Below are positions 22,791-36,440 of a DNA stretch of 64,000 nucleotides, piece by piece. Within the stretch, counting starts at the first letter, position 1; each line of letters starts with the position of its first letter. A program made the translations under genes and the position numbers. The notes below the pieces were generated by a model. That model was not told the origin of the DNA. It did no database searches and saw only the letters and a list, made by a program, of their open reading frames with translations. Origin of the DNA: Typhlomys cinereus (taxonomy: Eukaryota > Chordata > Mammalia > Rodentia > Platacanthomyidae); assembly GCA_023101885.1 (NCBI GenBank), contig JALPQD010000006.1, forward strand, positions 13,253,585-13,317,584, in the 5' to 3' direction.

Positions 22791-25195
22791 CTAACTTGCT
22801 AAGTAGCAATACAAAAATCAAAGCACAACATTTCAATAGTAAGAGAAGTTGTATACTCTGTAAAAAAATATAATTCTTGCTACAGACAACAAATGCGTCA
22901 AAGGTGTAAATGTGACCCAATTGCATCCTTACATAACGTGAATGAAAAGTGAAAAACAAACACCAATGGTAGAAAAATGCTAGAGAAAAGAGAGACAGAA
23001 TAGGTTGAATGAGGCACACAGGGACTACTGTTACAGTGTCTGTATTTCTACACAATGGGATTGGTATAGACCTCCATTAAGAAGTAGTTTCCCACTAGTA
23101 GATATATTTTCCTATAGCATGTACTGTAACATTGCCAGAAGAGAGCAAAAATGAAAGTTAGAAGAAAAAAATCAGGCTCTATAAAAATCAAGTTAATATT
23201 AGAGATCTATAAGCCCACTGACGAAATGTACTTATAAGTACTATATCTAGATAGGCTCCTGAGATTTAACAGGAAAAGGGTTATGCCCAGATATGAGGGT
23301 GAACACAATCTCTAGTAAGCTGGTGTGAAGGAACACACACTGTAGACCAAATGAAGTCAGCAGAGTTGGGACATACCAGGAAGACTTCCTAAGTTCTCTG
23401 AAGAGGACCATGGCAATGTCGAGTATATTCCTACTGTGGTGTGGCTATCTCTTCAATGAACAAATGCATGTGTTTAAGAAAACACATGAGACTCTTCATG
23501 TAGGTTTTATCCCATGGGGCATGAATTCATTTCAGCACATCTTTACTAAGGATTTGATGAGCTTCCCAGCCTTACTTTTCTTCTCTTGGAAATGAAAGTA
23601 ATCTTACCATCCCTACTGAAGTCTCATAAAGGCTGAGCTGATGTTTATCCATTCTCATCACAGCTGTGTCTGTCTGATGGTGAATATGCCAGGAGCTGCT
23701 ATTTTCATTAATATTATTATTAATATTTGATTGTTATAGCATCATTCCAAGTACTCAGTAAAAAGAAATCCTACCATTGTTAACCATTGGATTGAGAGGA
23801 GGCAAGAGGAAAAATTCAAGTAAGTCTGGTTGAGTGATACAGTATAATACTACTTGCAAAGCTTATTTTGTCTGGAATGTTAAACACTGTATTTGAACAC
23901 ACAGAATGCCATAGATCTATTATGTGAAAGGCTTGATTTGGGGTATCTATGTCGTCAAAGCAACTAAGATACTGACAGTGTCCAGGAGCTAGAGGTCTAA
24001 AAAAGAAGAGGAATTTTTGAAGCTTCTCCAAAAGCAACAGGATAAAAGTGCTATTGGCCTTGACCACATGATGAGGGCTTTGTACCAAAGGGGAAAACTT
24101 GGTCGGGTTGATCATCCCAGTCTAATTGATTAATAGTGGGTCTGACCATCTGGCTGATGAATGCTGACACCCAGCAGTGATTACTGTGGAACACAAGTCC
24201 GGATGTGCTCTCCCCAATGCCTCCCACAATAATGGCAACACTGAACTTAAGGTTAGTTTATTCATGTCTTTTTACTCAATCTATTCATGAAACAGTGGTT
24301 GTGGCAGGGAATACTTTACCAGACCTGGTCAAGCATTATCTTCTCTTGTTTCAGTTGCCTCTCCTTTACAACTCCACCCCTACCCTCTCCTGAGTCCTCT
24401 CTTGTACATAATCGCTTTTCATGCAAAGCATTCCATCTGTAGTTTTCATCATGTTGATGATTCTCTTGTTTCTAGTTGCTTTATTCCGAAAAAATCTGAT
24501 TTATTTAAAAAGACCTGCACTGTGATTTTGTGGGGGATCCTATAGTGGCATTGTTTTACTATTTATTTTTGTGTGTGTTCTTGTTTATTTCAGATAACTC
24601 TGTGCTTATAAAATAAAGAAAATTCTTTTATCTAAATCATGATTTAAGCAAAAGTTACACAGATGTCCTAAATGTATGTAAGGTCATCAGACTGCAAGAA
24701 TTAAGAGAGGATAATTACATCTCAAAGCTATTTTTCATCTTCAGATACTTACCCTCTCAACACACAGGAGCACATGTAATGGTTAGAGAAAAAAGGAAGT
24801 CAAGCCCAAGTAAATGAAATAAGTAAGAACGATAGTCCCAAACCAATCTATAGATGGAGTTAACACAGATGTAGAGTTCTCGAAGCAAATCAGAGCTGCA
24901 CATGTAAATTTAGACCTTTGGGATGATAATCAAGTTTATTTCATTTCATTCTGTTTTTTGGACAGGTTTGTATGAGTAAAATGACACCAAATGGTTTGCA
25001 ACAGCTTGTCTGAGGACTCGCAGAGACCACTGCCCATTTCCTCTTCCCTTCTCCCACATCCATCCCTACCTTAGAATGCATCCTTTCTCTTGCTCCTCAC
25101 AGATGCAGAATTCCTCTATGTTCCGGGCTGTGTTAGTGTTAATTTTCAGCACAGGATGGTAGTAGCATACTGAACTAGAGTTCCGGCCCGGGAGT
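22791..25195. other. Unassigned DNA
   Basis: There is no gene. Short minus-strand frames (22738-23055, 23816-24115) have no recognised domain. The AT-rich stretch around 23690-23740 could be a MIR scrap but is too short to call. Confidence 0.35.
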
Positions 25196-25199
25196 TGGG

Positions 25200-25355
25200 A
25201 AATGTTTTTGGCATGCCTGTCAGTAAACAACTATGCGTCTTGGGCAAGTCAAGTCCCTTAACTCCCCATGTCTCAGTCTCTTCATTGAAAAATGATAGAG
25301 TAAGACCACATGAACCTGGAGTCTCTGCCAACATGAAGATTCTATGGTTCTATAG
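25200..25355 (+). mobile_element. MIR SINE
   Basis: The MIR core is well preserved: 'cttgggcaagtcaagtcccttaa', 'tgtctcagtctcttcattg', 'aaaaatgatagag', and at the 3' side 'gattctatggttctat'. The tRNA-like head is mostly missing. Confidence 0.8.
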
Positions 25356-26429
25356 CTCATTTCCCTTTTTCCCCCTCTGGCATCAAAGCTCAACTCTGCT
25401 CATAGTAATTCTTCTGCTCCCAGTTACCAAAGGGAAAATATCTCCTTCATTTCCTACCTAGTATTTTGTATTTGTCGCCTCTTTCTTCCTCTTTTCTATG
25501 CTAGATATTCTGAGACATAAACATGAACATATCCAGATAGATGCTTTAAATTTGAAGGTATTTAAGCAAAATAGCTTTCCCAAGTAGAACATTTAGCTTA
25601 GCTCTGCATGGAGGAAGCCAGCCATCCAAAAGTGGAGCAAAGGGGCCAATTCGCAAATGAGAGGAAGCCTTTCATAATAAGAGTCTCCAGGCTCTTCAAT
25701 TTAGATAAAGCTCAAATGCTATCAACTTCCAACTACTTTTCCAGTCAATCCCAGACACCGTCACAGACACTTAGGGTCGCAAATCTGAGGACCAGGCCTG
25801 GCAGTAGTGCAGTTCTTATTTCACCTCTACCATCCATTGCCAAGTAGGATTTAGGATGGCATAGTAATAAGAGCCAAGAGGACAATCTGTCATTTATTTT
25901 CCTCCAAACTTTTTGAAATTTCCCATTTGGGCTCTGTTTCCCAGTTTTAATTTGGTAACTGCCATTTTTCAGCATTTCTTTTAACAGGTTACTAATAATT
26001 TCTGATACAGGATCTCATATTTCATTTTCTGCTGCTAGAACTGCTGTTAATATTTCATCTGCCTTCAATTCTGCTCTGAATAAAGGCACTACGTTTCTGA
26101 TGCACTGTTAACACTTTGGTTCTGGAAATTCCATCACCACTGTTCATCCAGATTGTCTATACCTAGTTAAGCAAAACTGATAGGCTGGCTGTGTCAGAAA
26201 TATCTCAAGGCATATTATATATTCCAGAGAAACTTAAGGTGTTCTAGTTCCTTCATTCCAAATCTTTTATGGAAACAAAGAAGCCATAGCTAATATCCTA
26301 TTCATTCACAAAGGTAACTTGCTGAGCATTTTATTTCTTGGTAGCAGAAGGCAGAGATTAAGAGCTAGGGTTTAATAATTCAGAACAACAAAGACCCTAC
26401 GTTAATCACCTGGAACCAGACCAGCCGAA
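25356..26429. other. Unassigned DNA
   Basis: No gene or named repeat. Overlapping frames at 25608-25975 on both strands have no recognised domain. Confidence 0.35.
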
Positions 26430-26990
26430 TCTCTCCCCATACTAAAGCTCAGGAAACCTTGTGGAAGAGGGGGCAGCAAGATTGTAAGAGCCTAAAGATG
26501 GGGAAGACCAATGATATGCAAGATATTCCACACAAGTTAGGGCTGCAGCAGCCAGAATTGGACTTTGCCTGACCTGCATAATGAATGACAGACATGTCAA
26601 TGACCCCCAAAATCTAGCATGGATCACAGGGGAGAAAGCTCCAGGCAGTAGGATCCTTAGAGGCAAGGGATTAACAGTCATAATAGAGTTCCCACACTAA
26701 AGGGGAGCCCAAGAAGAGGCACAGGGCTATGCCACTGAGTCCTGAACCCTCACTAGGGTGGAGAACTCAGAGGGTGGCATTCACATAAAAGAATGCTCCA
26801 GGGGATGGGAGGGAGGAAGGGGAGGCATTGGAAGGGAGAGAAGGAGGGGAGTGAAAGGAAGGGGGGAAGGGGAGAAGAGTACAGGGGGGACGACTGGGGA
26901 GGGGAGGAGGGAGAGAGAGGATGGGGTATCTATTGAGCTTGTATGATTAGGAAAAAAAATTAAATGTGGGAGAAAAAAAGAGAAAAAAAG
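26430..26990 (+). mobile_element. Rodent L1 3' UTR with polypurine tract and A-tail
   Basis: It contains 'ttgtggaagagggggcagcaagattgtaagagcc', a hallmark of rodent L1 3' UTRs. A G-rich polypurine tract follows at 26808-26930, and the element closes with an A-rich tail (26950-26990). The order (UTR landmark, purine tract, tail) fits a 5'-truncated L1. The frames at 26442-26681 and 26758-26946 lie inside and are not genes. Confidence 0.8.
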
Positions 26991-26997
26991 TCAGGAT

Positions 26998-27200
26998 TCA
27001 TAGGCAGATCTGGGTTCAAAGTTCAAATTTAGTTTCTGAAAATTGCTAGATATATTTCCTTAGAAGGCATTGTCTTCTAATTTCAATCAATCCCAGATAC
27101 CCAAAGACATGAACGTCCATTTGTATTGCTATGGGGATTCAATAAATTAATGTGAAGACTGAGAATTTTCTCAGTTCTCAATACATGACAATTTTCACTA
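26998..27200 (+). mobile_element. MIR SINE
   Basis: It starts 'gcagatctgggttcaaagttc' (the anticodon/B-box side), later 'tgctatggggattcaataaattaatg', and ends 'ctcagttctcaatacatgac'. This is the MIR plus-strand order. It lies directly behind the L1 A-tail. Confidence 0.65.
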
Positions 27201-30200
27201 TTACTCCATTACTAATGATCTACAACTATGCTTATATAATCATCAGTTTGTAACAATTTTACAAAGTCAAAAATTTTCAGTTCAGATTTTTGTTATTGCC
27301 TTTGTCTCTTGCTTTAAATTAAAAATACTCCCAGCAAAATCAAAATCAAGTCAAAAAAGGTGGGTCATTGCAGTGGCATGTACAGTTTGTACCTAGCATT
27401 ATATTATTTTGACATTTCTTAATCTAGCATTGAGTTCTCAAAATATTTCATTCATCTAATATCCAGAGATATGTAACAATATTAGTCTGTTCTATAAAGA
27501 GATGACTTAGCATTGCCATATAAGCTTCCGCCTAAACACTATGTATTATTTCAGATTTCCGTATGTATAAATCTGGATCCATCAGGAGAAAACATAGTAA
27601 TTTCAACAAAGTAGTTTTGCTTTAAAAAACTATTAACAATTTAACAAGGGTTTGAACAATGGAAGAGTAACTAGTAAGAAGTTAAACTAACATTAAGAAA
27701 TACAAAGAATAGAAATATAAGGATCAATATTGTTTGTGGAGCTGTGATCACATATCCAAGGAAGAGTTGCTCCTACTTTTAGACCAGGATACAGATCTTT
27801 GTGGACACAGAAAGGGTCCCTTTATGGGCTAGATGGACTTTTGTTTAGACCTTGTGGGACAAGGAATCACTACAACTAACTGAATGGCAGAGGAGGGCCT
27901 GGGAGCTTCCTCAAAATTATTGGATGCCTGCTCTCTTAGGTGGCAGCAAATTGTATCTCTAATGCATGTACATATGTGTCTGTGTGGTATGTGGGAATCT
28001 GGTGGACAAGTTGCCTGTGTATCAGTTAGTGTGCACCAGGGTGGCTATGTGTGCTGTAGGAGCTAAATGTTGGAGAAGCTGCCCAAGAGAAAGAAGCTGA
28101 ATTCTGGGAAAAATATGCATAGAGCAGGGCTCTGTCAAAGGAAAAGGCACTCCAGAAATCTCTCTCTTGACCCTGTGCTAACAAAATACCAGCTGGCAAA
28201 GGAAAACATTTTAAAGAGCTGGGTATACTTTTGTAGAGCAGGCAAGGAAGGGTAAATTTAGATGTGAGAAGTAATACAGTAGTACTGGCATAAGTATTGT
28301 TATTTTCTCATAAACTTTAAGAAATAACTCACTTTTGAAATTACAATCCAGTGTACTGCTTATTATACTGCTATTCACATTTACTGTTAAGTCAACACTC
28401 TTTGCATAACTGAATAAATACTGCCAGAATGAAGGAAAGGAAGAGGTCACTAAATAAAAACCTGCATGACACTATTTTTTTAAAAAAGTCACAGTACTAA
28501 TATTTAGACAATAACCCTTTTTCCAAGAAATGCCCACATACATTAAAAAGTTTATAATTTTCTTACAGAGAAACATATATGGAAATATTGGGATCTTCAT
28601 TAAATCTGTGATTCAAGGTCACAGTTTGATTGATATGAATAAACTGAAGAGTCATTAGGAACAACCCAAAGCATCAAGAAAGGAAAATTGTCTGCTACCA
28701 TCTTTTCTTTCTCCCTCCTGCTCTTTCTAATTGACTCCAGAATTCTTGTTTCTTTATTTCATTATACTTTTCTCTCTCTCTTTTTTTGGCTGTTAATTGT
28801 AGGCTACTATTTCTTGGCCAAATGAACTTTTCCTATGATTACTCTCCTATATTGCACTACTCTTGAGTATTAAACAAGAGATGTACCAGGGAGTTACCAA
28901 TTTGACACATTATTATTGATAAGCAGTCACTGCTGTTAAAACTAGCTTACAGATAAGTAAGGACATGTAACCTAACATAACTCCCTTCCTTTTACCTGAT
29001 TTTTAAAAATTATTTTCAGGATAGGAAAGAAACTTTAATTTTGTGAAGAGAGTCCATATTTGAAAATGGAAACCTCTGACATTAGAGAAAGATTTGGTAG
29101 TTGAATGGGTGAGATTACAAAACCCAACCGGATGAGAAGGAAGTCTCAGGGAGAATGTACAGCAAGGACCAAAGCAAAAAACAAACAAACTACCTACAAA
29201 TGGCACTCATTACTCTCTACAATGGAACAGATCCTCTTTTCTGCAGTTGTGCTTTCTGAAAACCAGTAAGTAAAAACTGCAAAGCAAGGTTCTGGGTTCT
29301 TTTCCAATCATTTTGAAGGCATCTCTGAAAACTGCAGGCAAATGTCCTTGGAATTTGTTTGTATCATGTATACACGTTGAAGAAAAACAATGACTCTGGA
29401 GTAAGCCTTTCTTCTGACACATACATGCACCTATTACCTTCAATTCCTATGCCCAAAGGAAATGATGGAAACATAGTCATAGCCCACATAAAACAGTAAG
29501 TCAAGTCCATTTCATTCAGTTTGCCCTTCTGTTCAGCTGGCTTTTCTGCTATGACCCACTATACTTACCCTGTCGGCTGTTCTTACCAGTAACATGCCTT
29601 TTTAATCAGCCTTCCTGGGGTCTGCATTTGATTACAGCATTTGTGTTCTATTTTGATTCTTTTGTACTGTGCCCTGTGGTGTTAGCTTGAAAGGTGTTAT
29701 TTATAAAATGAAATTCTATTGTATTGCCACTTGGATTCAAAAAGGACATATAATATTAATGTAGAATATATTTAATAATATCTTGAAACTATTAAATCAA
29801 TTTCTTCCTGAGAACACAAAAGGGGAGGGAGAAAAGTGGGTTCATAACTAGGTAATAAGACAAGTATCACCTGAACTTTTCTTTGCACACCACTGAAAGC
29901 TGGCATGAGAACTGTTCTGCTAGCATTGGGGTTTCTAGGAGGTGAATGCCTTTCCTTGGCCAGACCAAAGCAGCACACACCTGTTTAAACATTCAGCAGC
30001 AGATGCAATTTTTTTTTGACTAATGAAACCATTGCCAGGCATGGATATGACTAGTTTACTGCTTAGAAAGACTTAGTTTAAAAAAAAGAAAAGCAAAGCA
30101 GTCGGCTCTTTCTAGAGCTTCTTTCCCTTGAAGGGAAGGTTTCTATTCTTCCACCTCCTCTCACTCACTGGCTCATTATATAATTCTAGGAAACTCAAAA

Positions 30201-30639
30201 GTCCAGTTTTCAAACCATCAGAAAGGGAATGACTACATTTTTCTTTTTCTAATTGCACTGGGCTACTTTAGGAGCAAAGGAGATATTATTGTACAATATT
30301 CTAAATTGTTTATAAGTTGATGTATGAATGCATAGTATTTTCAAAGTGATTACTCCAAAACCATTTTCTTTGACAAATCTAGAGGTGAAAAAACAAAAGT
30401 ATGAATTTCCTTCTTTTTTATAATTAAGCATATACATTCAGTCATAAATGGCACACTGACCCTAAAAGCAAGATGTTTTATGGATGTACATTTCAATCTT
30501 GGGTATCAAATTATCAGCAGTTGGAATGAAAAGATTACGTTATTCATCCCTATCCACCCAAGTCCTACCTCATTGGTTTGTGTTATACAGTACTCAATTA
30601 ATTATCATCAGCAAATTAAACTGAAAATGAAAACAAGTA
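27201..30639. other. Unassigned DNA
   Basis: About 3.4 kb with no confident gene or repeat. All reading frames are under 80 codons without known domains. The TG-rich stretch near 27965-28030 is imperfect. Confidence 0.35.
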
Positions 30640-30755
30640 TCTATAAGCCATTTTAGGTCCATTTACTTTTCATTTCTTTTTTATTTTGCAGAAGTAAAAT
30701 TCAGGCTCAAATAAGTTAACTTATACAAGTTCTGTAGTAACCATGCAAGTTTTTA
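30640..30755 (-). mobile_element. Possible MIR fragment
   Basis: The plus strand 'ttttgcagaagtaaaattcaggctcaaataagttaac' resembles the MIR reverse phrase 'acagatgaggaaactgaggctcagagaggttaag'. Only this core is visible. Confidence 0.4.
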
Positions 30756-31574
30756 GAAGAGTCATTTTAAAGATATGCCACTAAAAACAAATCACTCAAC
30801 TGATTGAAGTAAAATAGATGTTCCTTTATCAAAATAAGTACTCTTTAGTGAAAATCAATATTATGGATTCAAATCTAACCAGAAAACTGAGTTCTAAAGC
30901 TACAAACAAATTTCATTAGGTTCCTATAGACCATAGGCATGCCAAGTTACCGACACTGTACATCTTCATACTCTATCTGCTAGCATCATCTGACTATCTT
31001 TTCAGATTAAAATGGGGCCTATTAGGGCTGAAGTTAGCATGAAGGAAAAGTACCAAACTTTACCTATCCCTTCACCAAAGCCATACACATCTAATAATGC
31101 TATTGGTTACAAAACATCCTGAACATAGATTCAGAAGCAGAATCACAATTACAAGACACAAAGTGAGAAAAGGTGTGTTGGTATGAATAGGCAAACTGTG
31201 CAGTACCTCCTTCAAAATGGCTCAGTTCAAAACTTAGAGGACTTTGTCCATCATTTTTCCAGTGGGAAACGGTATAAGTTTTTAAATTGATGCTTAGCAA
31301 TTTAGTGTTAGATTCTTTTCTAGACCCAGTTTGAATAGTAATAGTTAATGCTGCTGTGCAAGATTTAGAAAATAAGAGAACCTGAAGATTGTCTTTCACG
31401 AAGGAGAGAAGGACCCAAAGCTGACTTCCCCACTTTTCAGAGCACACTTTGTGAAACCAGTTTGTTTTACATCACAGGGAGCCCTGAATGTGCAAGACCA
31501 GTGTCTTCAAGACAAGGATGGCTCACTGCTAAAACTCTTACAGGCTCAGAAGTAACTGCTTCTTCAGACATACA

Positions 31575-32460
31575 AGCCACAAAACGAACCTGAAAGGAGT
31601 ATAAAGAATCAAGAAAACATGACACAATCAAAGGAAGAAAACAAATCTACACTAACTAATCTGAAAGAAATGGAGGTCTGTGAATTGACTGACAAAGAAT
31701 TTAAAATAGCTGCCTTAAAGAAGCTTCAGTAAGTTACAAAAGAACACAGAGAGCTGAACAAATTCAGGAAAAAGCTACAAGAACAAAATAAAGAGACACA
31801 TATAATAAGGAAGAACCAAAGAGAGCCACTGGAGCTGAAGAATACCAAAACAGAACAGGAAAATCACTAGGGCAGTTTGTTTCAAAGCAGGCTTGATCAA
31901 ATAAAAGATCCAGTGAACCTGCAAGCAGATCATCTGAAATTATGCAGTCAAAGGCACAGAAAGAAAAAGAAATTAAAGAAAAGAAAAAGAGTAAACTGGC
32001 CTGAAGAACTTAGGGGATTCCATCAAATGAATTGTAAACATACTATGGAAGTGTGGGAAATAGGAGACAGAAGAGGGGAATAATTAGAGAAGCAGAAGAG
32101 AAAACCAATCTGGGAAGGAAATCACTATTCACGATGGTCAAAAAAATAGACTGACAGGGAAGAGACACTAAAATAACCAAATTGTTACAGTCAGATAAAG
32201 AAGGAATCTTAAATTATCAAGGAAAGCAACTTATCATAGCCAAGGAGACCCCCACACAGTCAGGAGTTGCTCAAATAGCCTTGCAGGCCTGGGGAGGTTA
32301 GAAGAACATATTCTAACTGCTAAAGAAAAAAGAACCTACTAACCATGAACCTCACAACCTGAATAATGGTCCTGAGACGCGAAGAAAAGACATTCCCAGA
32401 CAGACCGATGGTGTTCATCACTACCAGGCATGTCTTACCAGGAAAAAAAAATGAAATGAC
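31575..32460 (+). pseudogene. Old L1 ORF1 relic
   Basis: The nucleotide order follows ORF1 of old mammalian L1: 'agaaaacaaatctacactaac', 'gaatttaaaatagctgc', 'ggagctgaagaatacc', 'gcaacttatcatagccaaggag' and 'gccttgcaggcctgggg', with 'cattcccagacagaccgatgg' near the end. ORF1p is a coiled-coil, RNA-binding nucleic-acid chaperone. Here stops and frameshifts break it into pieces (for example the 68-codon, lysine-rich frame at 31877-32083). The 3' border is uncertain. ORF2 does not follow. Confidence 0.75.
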
Positions 32461-34549
32461 TAGATGCTCATGAACAACACGAGAAGTATATGGATGACTT
32501 TCAATTTTAGCACAGTCCATCAGAATGGAGAACACAATATAACTCAACACCAAAATTCAGCATAATACTGTCCAAGGAGAAACTTACTTCAGTTTTAAGA
32601 TGTGTATAGCCTGAAAGGAAAGGGCTAGGAGGGTACAAGTTATGTAACCAAATTAGGCTTATCAAAGCAAATGCTTACCAGTAATGAAGAAGATATTACA
32701 GAAAGATTAATTTTTTAAGGCAGCATAATGATCTTTTGACCAGTCTTCTTGATTGGAATTTCTTGATTAGAACAAACACTAAATAAATGTAAATTCTGAT
32801 TACTGTAGGAATATCCCATGCACCACTACTCATTTTTCCCAAGATCCTGTTAACACTGGAAATCCTCAAGGATGATAGAGAAAAAAAACATGGAGAAGGG
32901 GAATGAGTGACAACAAGCTAGATCCTTCTGTGGCTATCTGGTGTGATGGAGATGATTGCTTGTGTATTACAAAAACTTAATTATGGCAATTGGGTTTTCA
33001 AACATCAAAGTCAAGTTATTAACTTGGTATTGTAGCTGCTTTTCGTTGCTCTCTTTCATAGGCATCTTAATTTCCAGTCCTTTCTAATAAGTATTCTATC
33101 TTGGAACAGCAATGTTAGGTTCCCCCCCCCAATCTGGTATTCTGAGGGAGTAATAATTTTACATATTCTGCTGTGTCATCTGCATGATCATGTCTGGACT
33201 TCTGGACTGGAATGTTACTCATCCATGTAGTATGACTGAGTGCATGTGCATGTGTGAGATACAGGGGAAAAACAAGAACAAGCTTTAGCTCTTACCTGTA
33301 AAGAATTCAGGGGCTCAGAATGCAGTGGCCACTTATTGAGCATAACAGAGCTGTTCCTGCGTTAAAGCTTTTGTTCTTCCTTCAGAGTATCCAATCAGTA
33401 TTCATTTATCAATCTAATTGCTTTAGTTATCTTGTAATGCACCTTCTGTCTACCTTCTGCATAAATTATATTTCAGATTTTATAGCTCACATTAATTTTC
33501 CTTTTATTTTTTGTCATTATAGCTGGATTAGACAGTGTTGCCTACCCAATATTCATTTTCCCCAGACTTCCTAGCAACAAGACTTTTTCTCTGTTGCTTA
33601 GATTGTGTGATTGTGACTCACCCACATGCCACAGACTCCTTAGCATGCTAATTAGTTCCAAAATCTCTCACCTGAGGTTTGAACACCTTAGTGAAGAAAT
33701 TATTATAGCATTTGCTGTTGGAGTAAAGACTACATAAGTTGGGACAGAAGCTATTTCAAGACTTCCAAATATTACAAGTTGCAGGGAACTGTGGAGAAGA
33801 GAAATAAGTAGTTTTGGGTCATTTTAGGTTAGTGACCTTAAACATAGGTGTGATTTAATCAGAAGCCAGAATAATCATGGCAGAAGATGAGGAAAAAGAC
33901 TCAGAGCTGCCTGAAGTTAGGAAGGACTCTGGTGGCAGCTTCAGGGAAAACTGCAGGATTCTGTCAGTGGCTCCACAAACAAAGGGCCGCATTATGTAAC
34001 ACATCTTGTATTTCTTTGTGAACTATTCCACAACAAAGTTTCATTAGTCTCTCCCACTAGACGGTTTGCCACTTCCAGGCTGCCACTTGCTGTCCAGAAA
34101 GGAAATTTTCTACCTCAAATAAAAGTTTAAACTGCAAGAAAAGTGACCTTTTTTCCCCCCAACAAATCAAATTAATTTGAACTTTTTACTGAGAAACTAC
34201 GAGAGTTAGGTGGACAAAAATGATCTTCTTTGAAGGATTGCCAAATAATTCTGCAATAGTTAGCAATAATTGCTAAATTCTCTTTCTGGCATTCTCTGAT
34301 AGTGTTGCTCTGCTAACTCTGACAGTCTTGGGTCATCTTTCCATGCATCAGTGTATATCAAGCAGTGGAAGGCAGCATATTATATGGATGGAATGCAGCA
34401 ATACATTCTCATGAACGGAATCTGTTTTTTTTAAAAATTCATTATTTTAAGATATACATAGTCCCACTCTGTCAAATTTAGATTTGACATACACTAATCT
34501 ATTTTCAGCAATTTAATTCTTATAGGTAGTAACTTAACAGCCTTACATT

Positions 34550-34552
<3 letters not shown>
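32461..34552. other. Unassigned DNA
   Basis: A C9 run lies at 33122-33130. No gene. The region at 33450-34130 may hold an old LTR-type repeat, but I cannot name it. A perfect 15-nt inverted repeat lies at 34261-34275. Confidence 0.35.

Positions 34553-34594
<42 letters not shown>
34553..34594. repeat. (AC)n microsatellite
   Basis: A perfect run of about 21 AC units. Confidence 0.97.
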
Positions 34595-34596
<2 letters not shown>

Positions 34597-36029
34597 TATT
34601 TTGGTCAGCTGTGTAAATAATGCAACTGCCAAACATGTTGCCTTTTTTAACATTTTAAATGTGGGTGTAATGTGTATCTCCCAGACCCCTATGAAAGGTG
34701 ACTAAGTTTTACTGGGAATATTGCTTAGCGAGCACCTTTCCAGTCTGAGAATCTGCTTGTACATAAAGTTAAGGGTGGGAAGTGTGAAATTACCACATTG
34801 TGCAGACTCTTTGGATATCTTTGGGTTTGGGTCTCAGCAGGTGACCGTCTTTTTCATCTTCTGACTGGGTCTTCAATGGATGCCTGACAATGAGCTATCT
34901 CTTGGGAAGAACAACAAAGCAAGTGAAGTGTGGAATTGAGCCAAGGAACAAGTACAGATAATTTTTCATTCTGCTGATCATTTTCTTTTCATGCAAAACA
35001 TAAATCTTAGAATTATGTCTTTTAAGATAGGTGATCATTTCTTTCACTTTTTTAAGGTTAGTTCCAGTTTTGGGTCTAATTGCCCAGGTATAATTATTAA
35101 TAGTGGTCACTTTTGCTCCCATAAGCAACCTAATTTAGATGATTAATTATAGAGTTACCCTGAATATACTTTATAATAGTTACTCACTCAATTAACAGTG
35201 ATGATATTATCTATTTACAGAAGATTAAAATACTAATATTGGTCAACTTCTATAAAGAGAAAAATAGAACACAAATCTATACTTTAATCTCAATACTTTA
35301 ACCTAAAGGATCATGGCATCTAAAAGATGAGCACAACTTTGAAGAATCATATTCTATGAGTGATCTGGGAATTATTGTTTTAGGAAGTATTCTTAGTCCT
35401 TTTTCATAAAAACAGATACATTTGCCTTTAAAATTTAGGTAATGAAAAATCCAGGATTTGCAATGAAATCCTTGAGTCTTGGATTTGAATTCTTAGTTCC
35501 ACTATTTACTTTGTTGGCAAACTCAGATGAATTCATTATTGCTAAGTCCTAAAATGCCTGAAAGGACATTTAAAAAACTAGACAGGAAGGAGCTACACAC
35601 ACTATAAAATGCTGACAGTTTCTAATAGCTGCTTCTATTTCTTTTTGTAAATAACAGTTTTTCCTCATCATTTTTCCAGGACACTTCTATGAAGAATAGC
35701 AAGTTACCAAGCATGCGTAAGAAGGGTCTTTCATGAATGTAGACACTGGTGTGTTTAATCTGGGGGCAGTTATTGGCATGCACAAGGATCTAGAAAGGAA
35801 AATCTATGAATCACCTGCATGAAAGGCTGGGATTTAAAGGACAAAACCTGTCAAAAAATAAAATAATATTTGTCAACTTTGCAAAATTTCTTTTGTAACA
35901 AAATTTTGTAAAGAAAACTCCTGTTACTGGTTTGGTTTTTGCAGAAGGACAAACAAAAATAATGTAAGAGTCAGAAGATAGGAGGAATGCTGTAAAATAG
36001 CGTCTTTTGGACATAAAGCCATTACATCC
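34595..36029. other. Unassigned DNA, possible MIR at 35450-35545
   Basis: The phrase 'gagtcttggatttgaattcttagttccactatttact' is MIR-like (plus strand) but short. Otherwise no gene or repeat was recognised. Confidence 0.35.
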
Positions 36030-36276
36030 ATAAATTCCCTGCAGCTGTGTTAATCTGCATAAGACCTACCACCCAATGTAGGCCTACCAACATTACATCA
36101 TAGATGAAGGAAGAGTTCATGTGGGTCCAATCTTCCCTGAACGAATACTGGTGGTTAACGCAGGCTGGGAGAATGGGCTCTACCCACCTTGTTGAAGTGT
36201 TCCCACTGATGTATTATTTATATGCTAATAAGTGCTCATGCACATACTAATGCAGACAACCCTTATTAAACTCAGT

Positions 36277-36311
<35 letters not shown>

Positions 36312-36440
36312 GAGGGAAACTTAAGACTCCCAGTGAGAGAAAGAGGGAAATAACGTGGGCAATATGGGAAGAAAATGACAAAAATTCATTATATGGAATA
36401 TATATGATTCTTTCAAAGAAAGATTAAAAAAAAGACCGCT
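36030..36440 (+). mobile_element. Rodent L1 3' end
   Basis: It ends in the typical rodent L1 pattern. 'cagacaacccttattaaactcagtggga' is followed by a (CA)n run at 36280-36308, a purine-rich stretch 'gaggagggaaacttaag', 'agaaagaggg' and an A-rich end near 36425-36435. The copy is 5'-truncated with no ORF2 visible. Confidence 0.65.

Noticed and set aside
31877..32083. Lysine-rich 68-codon frame, considered as a small nuclear protein
   Set aside because: It lies within the decayed L1 ORF1 block and follows its order.
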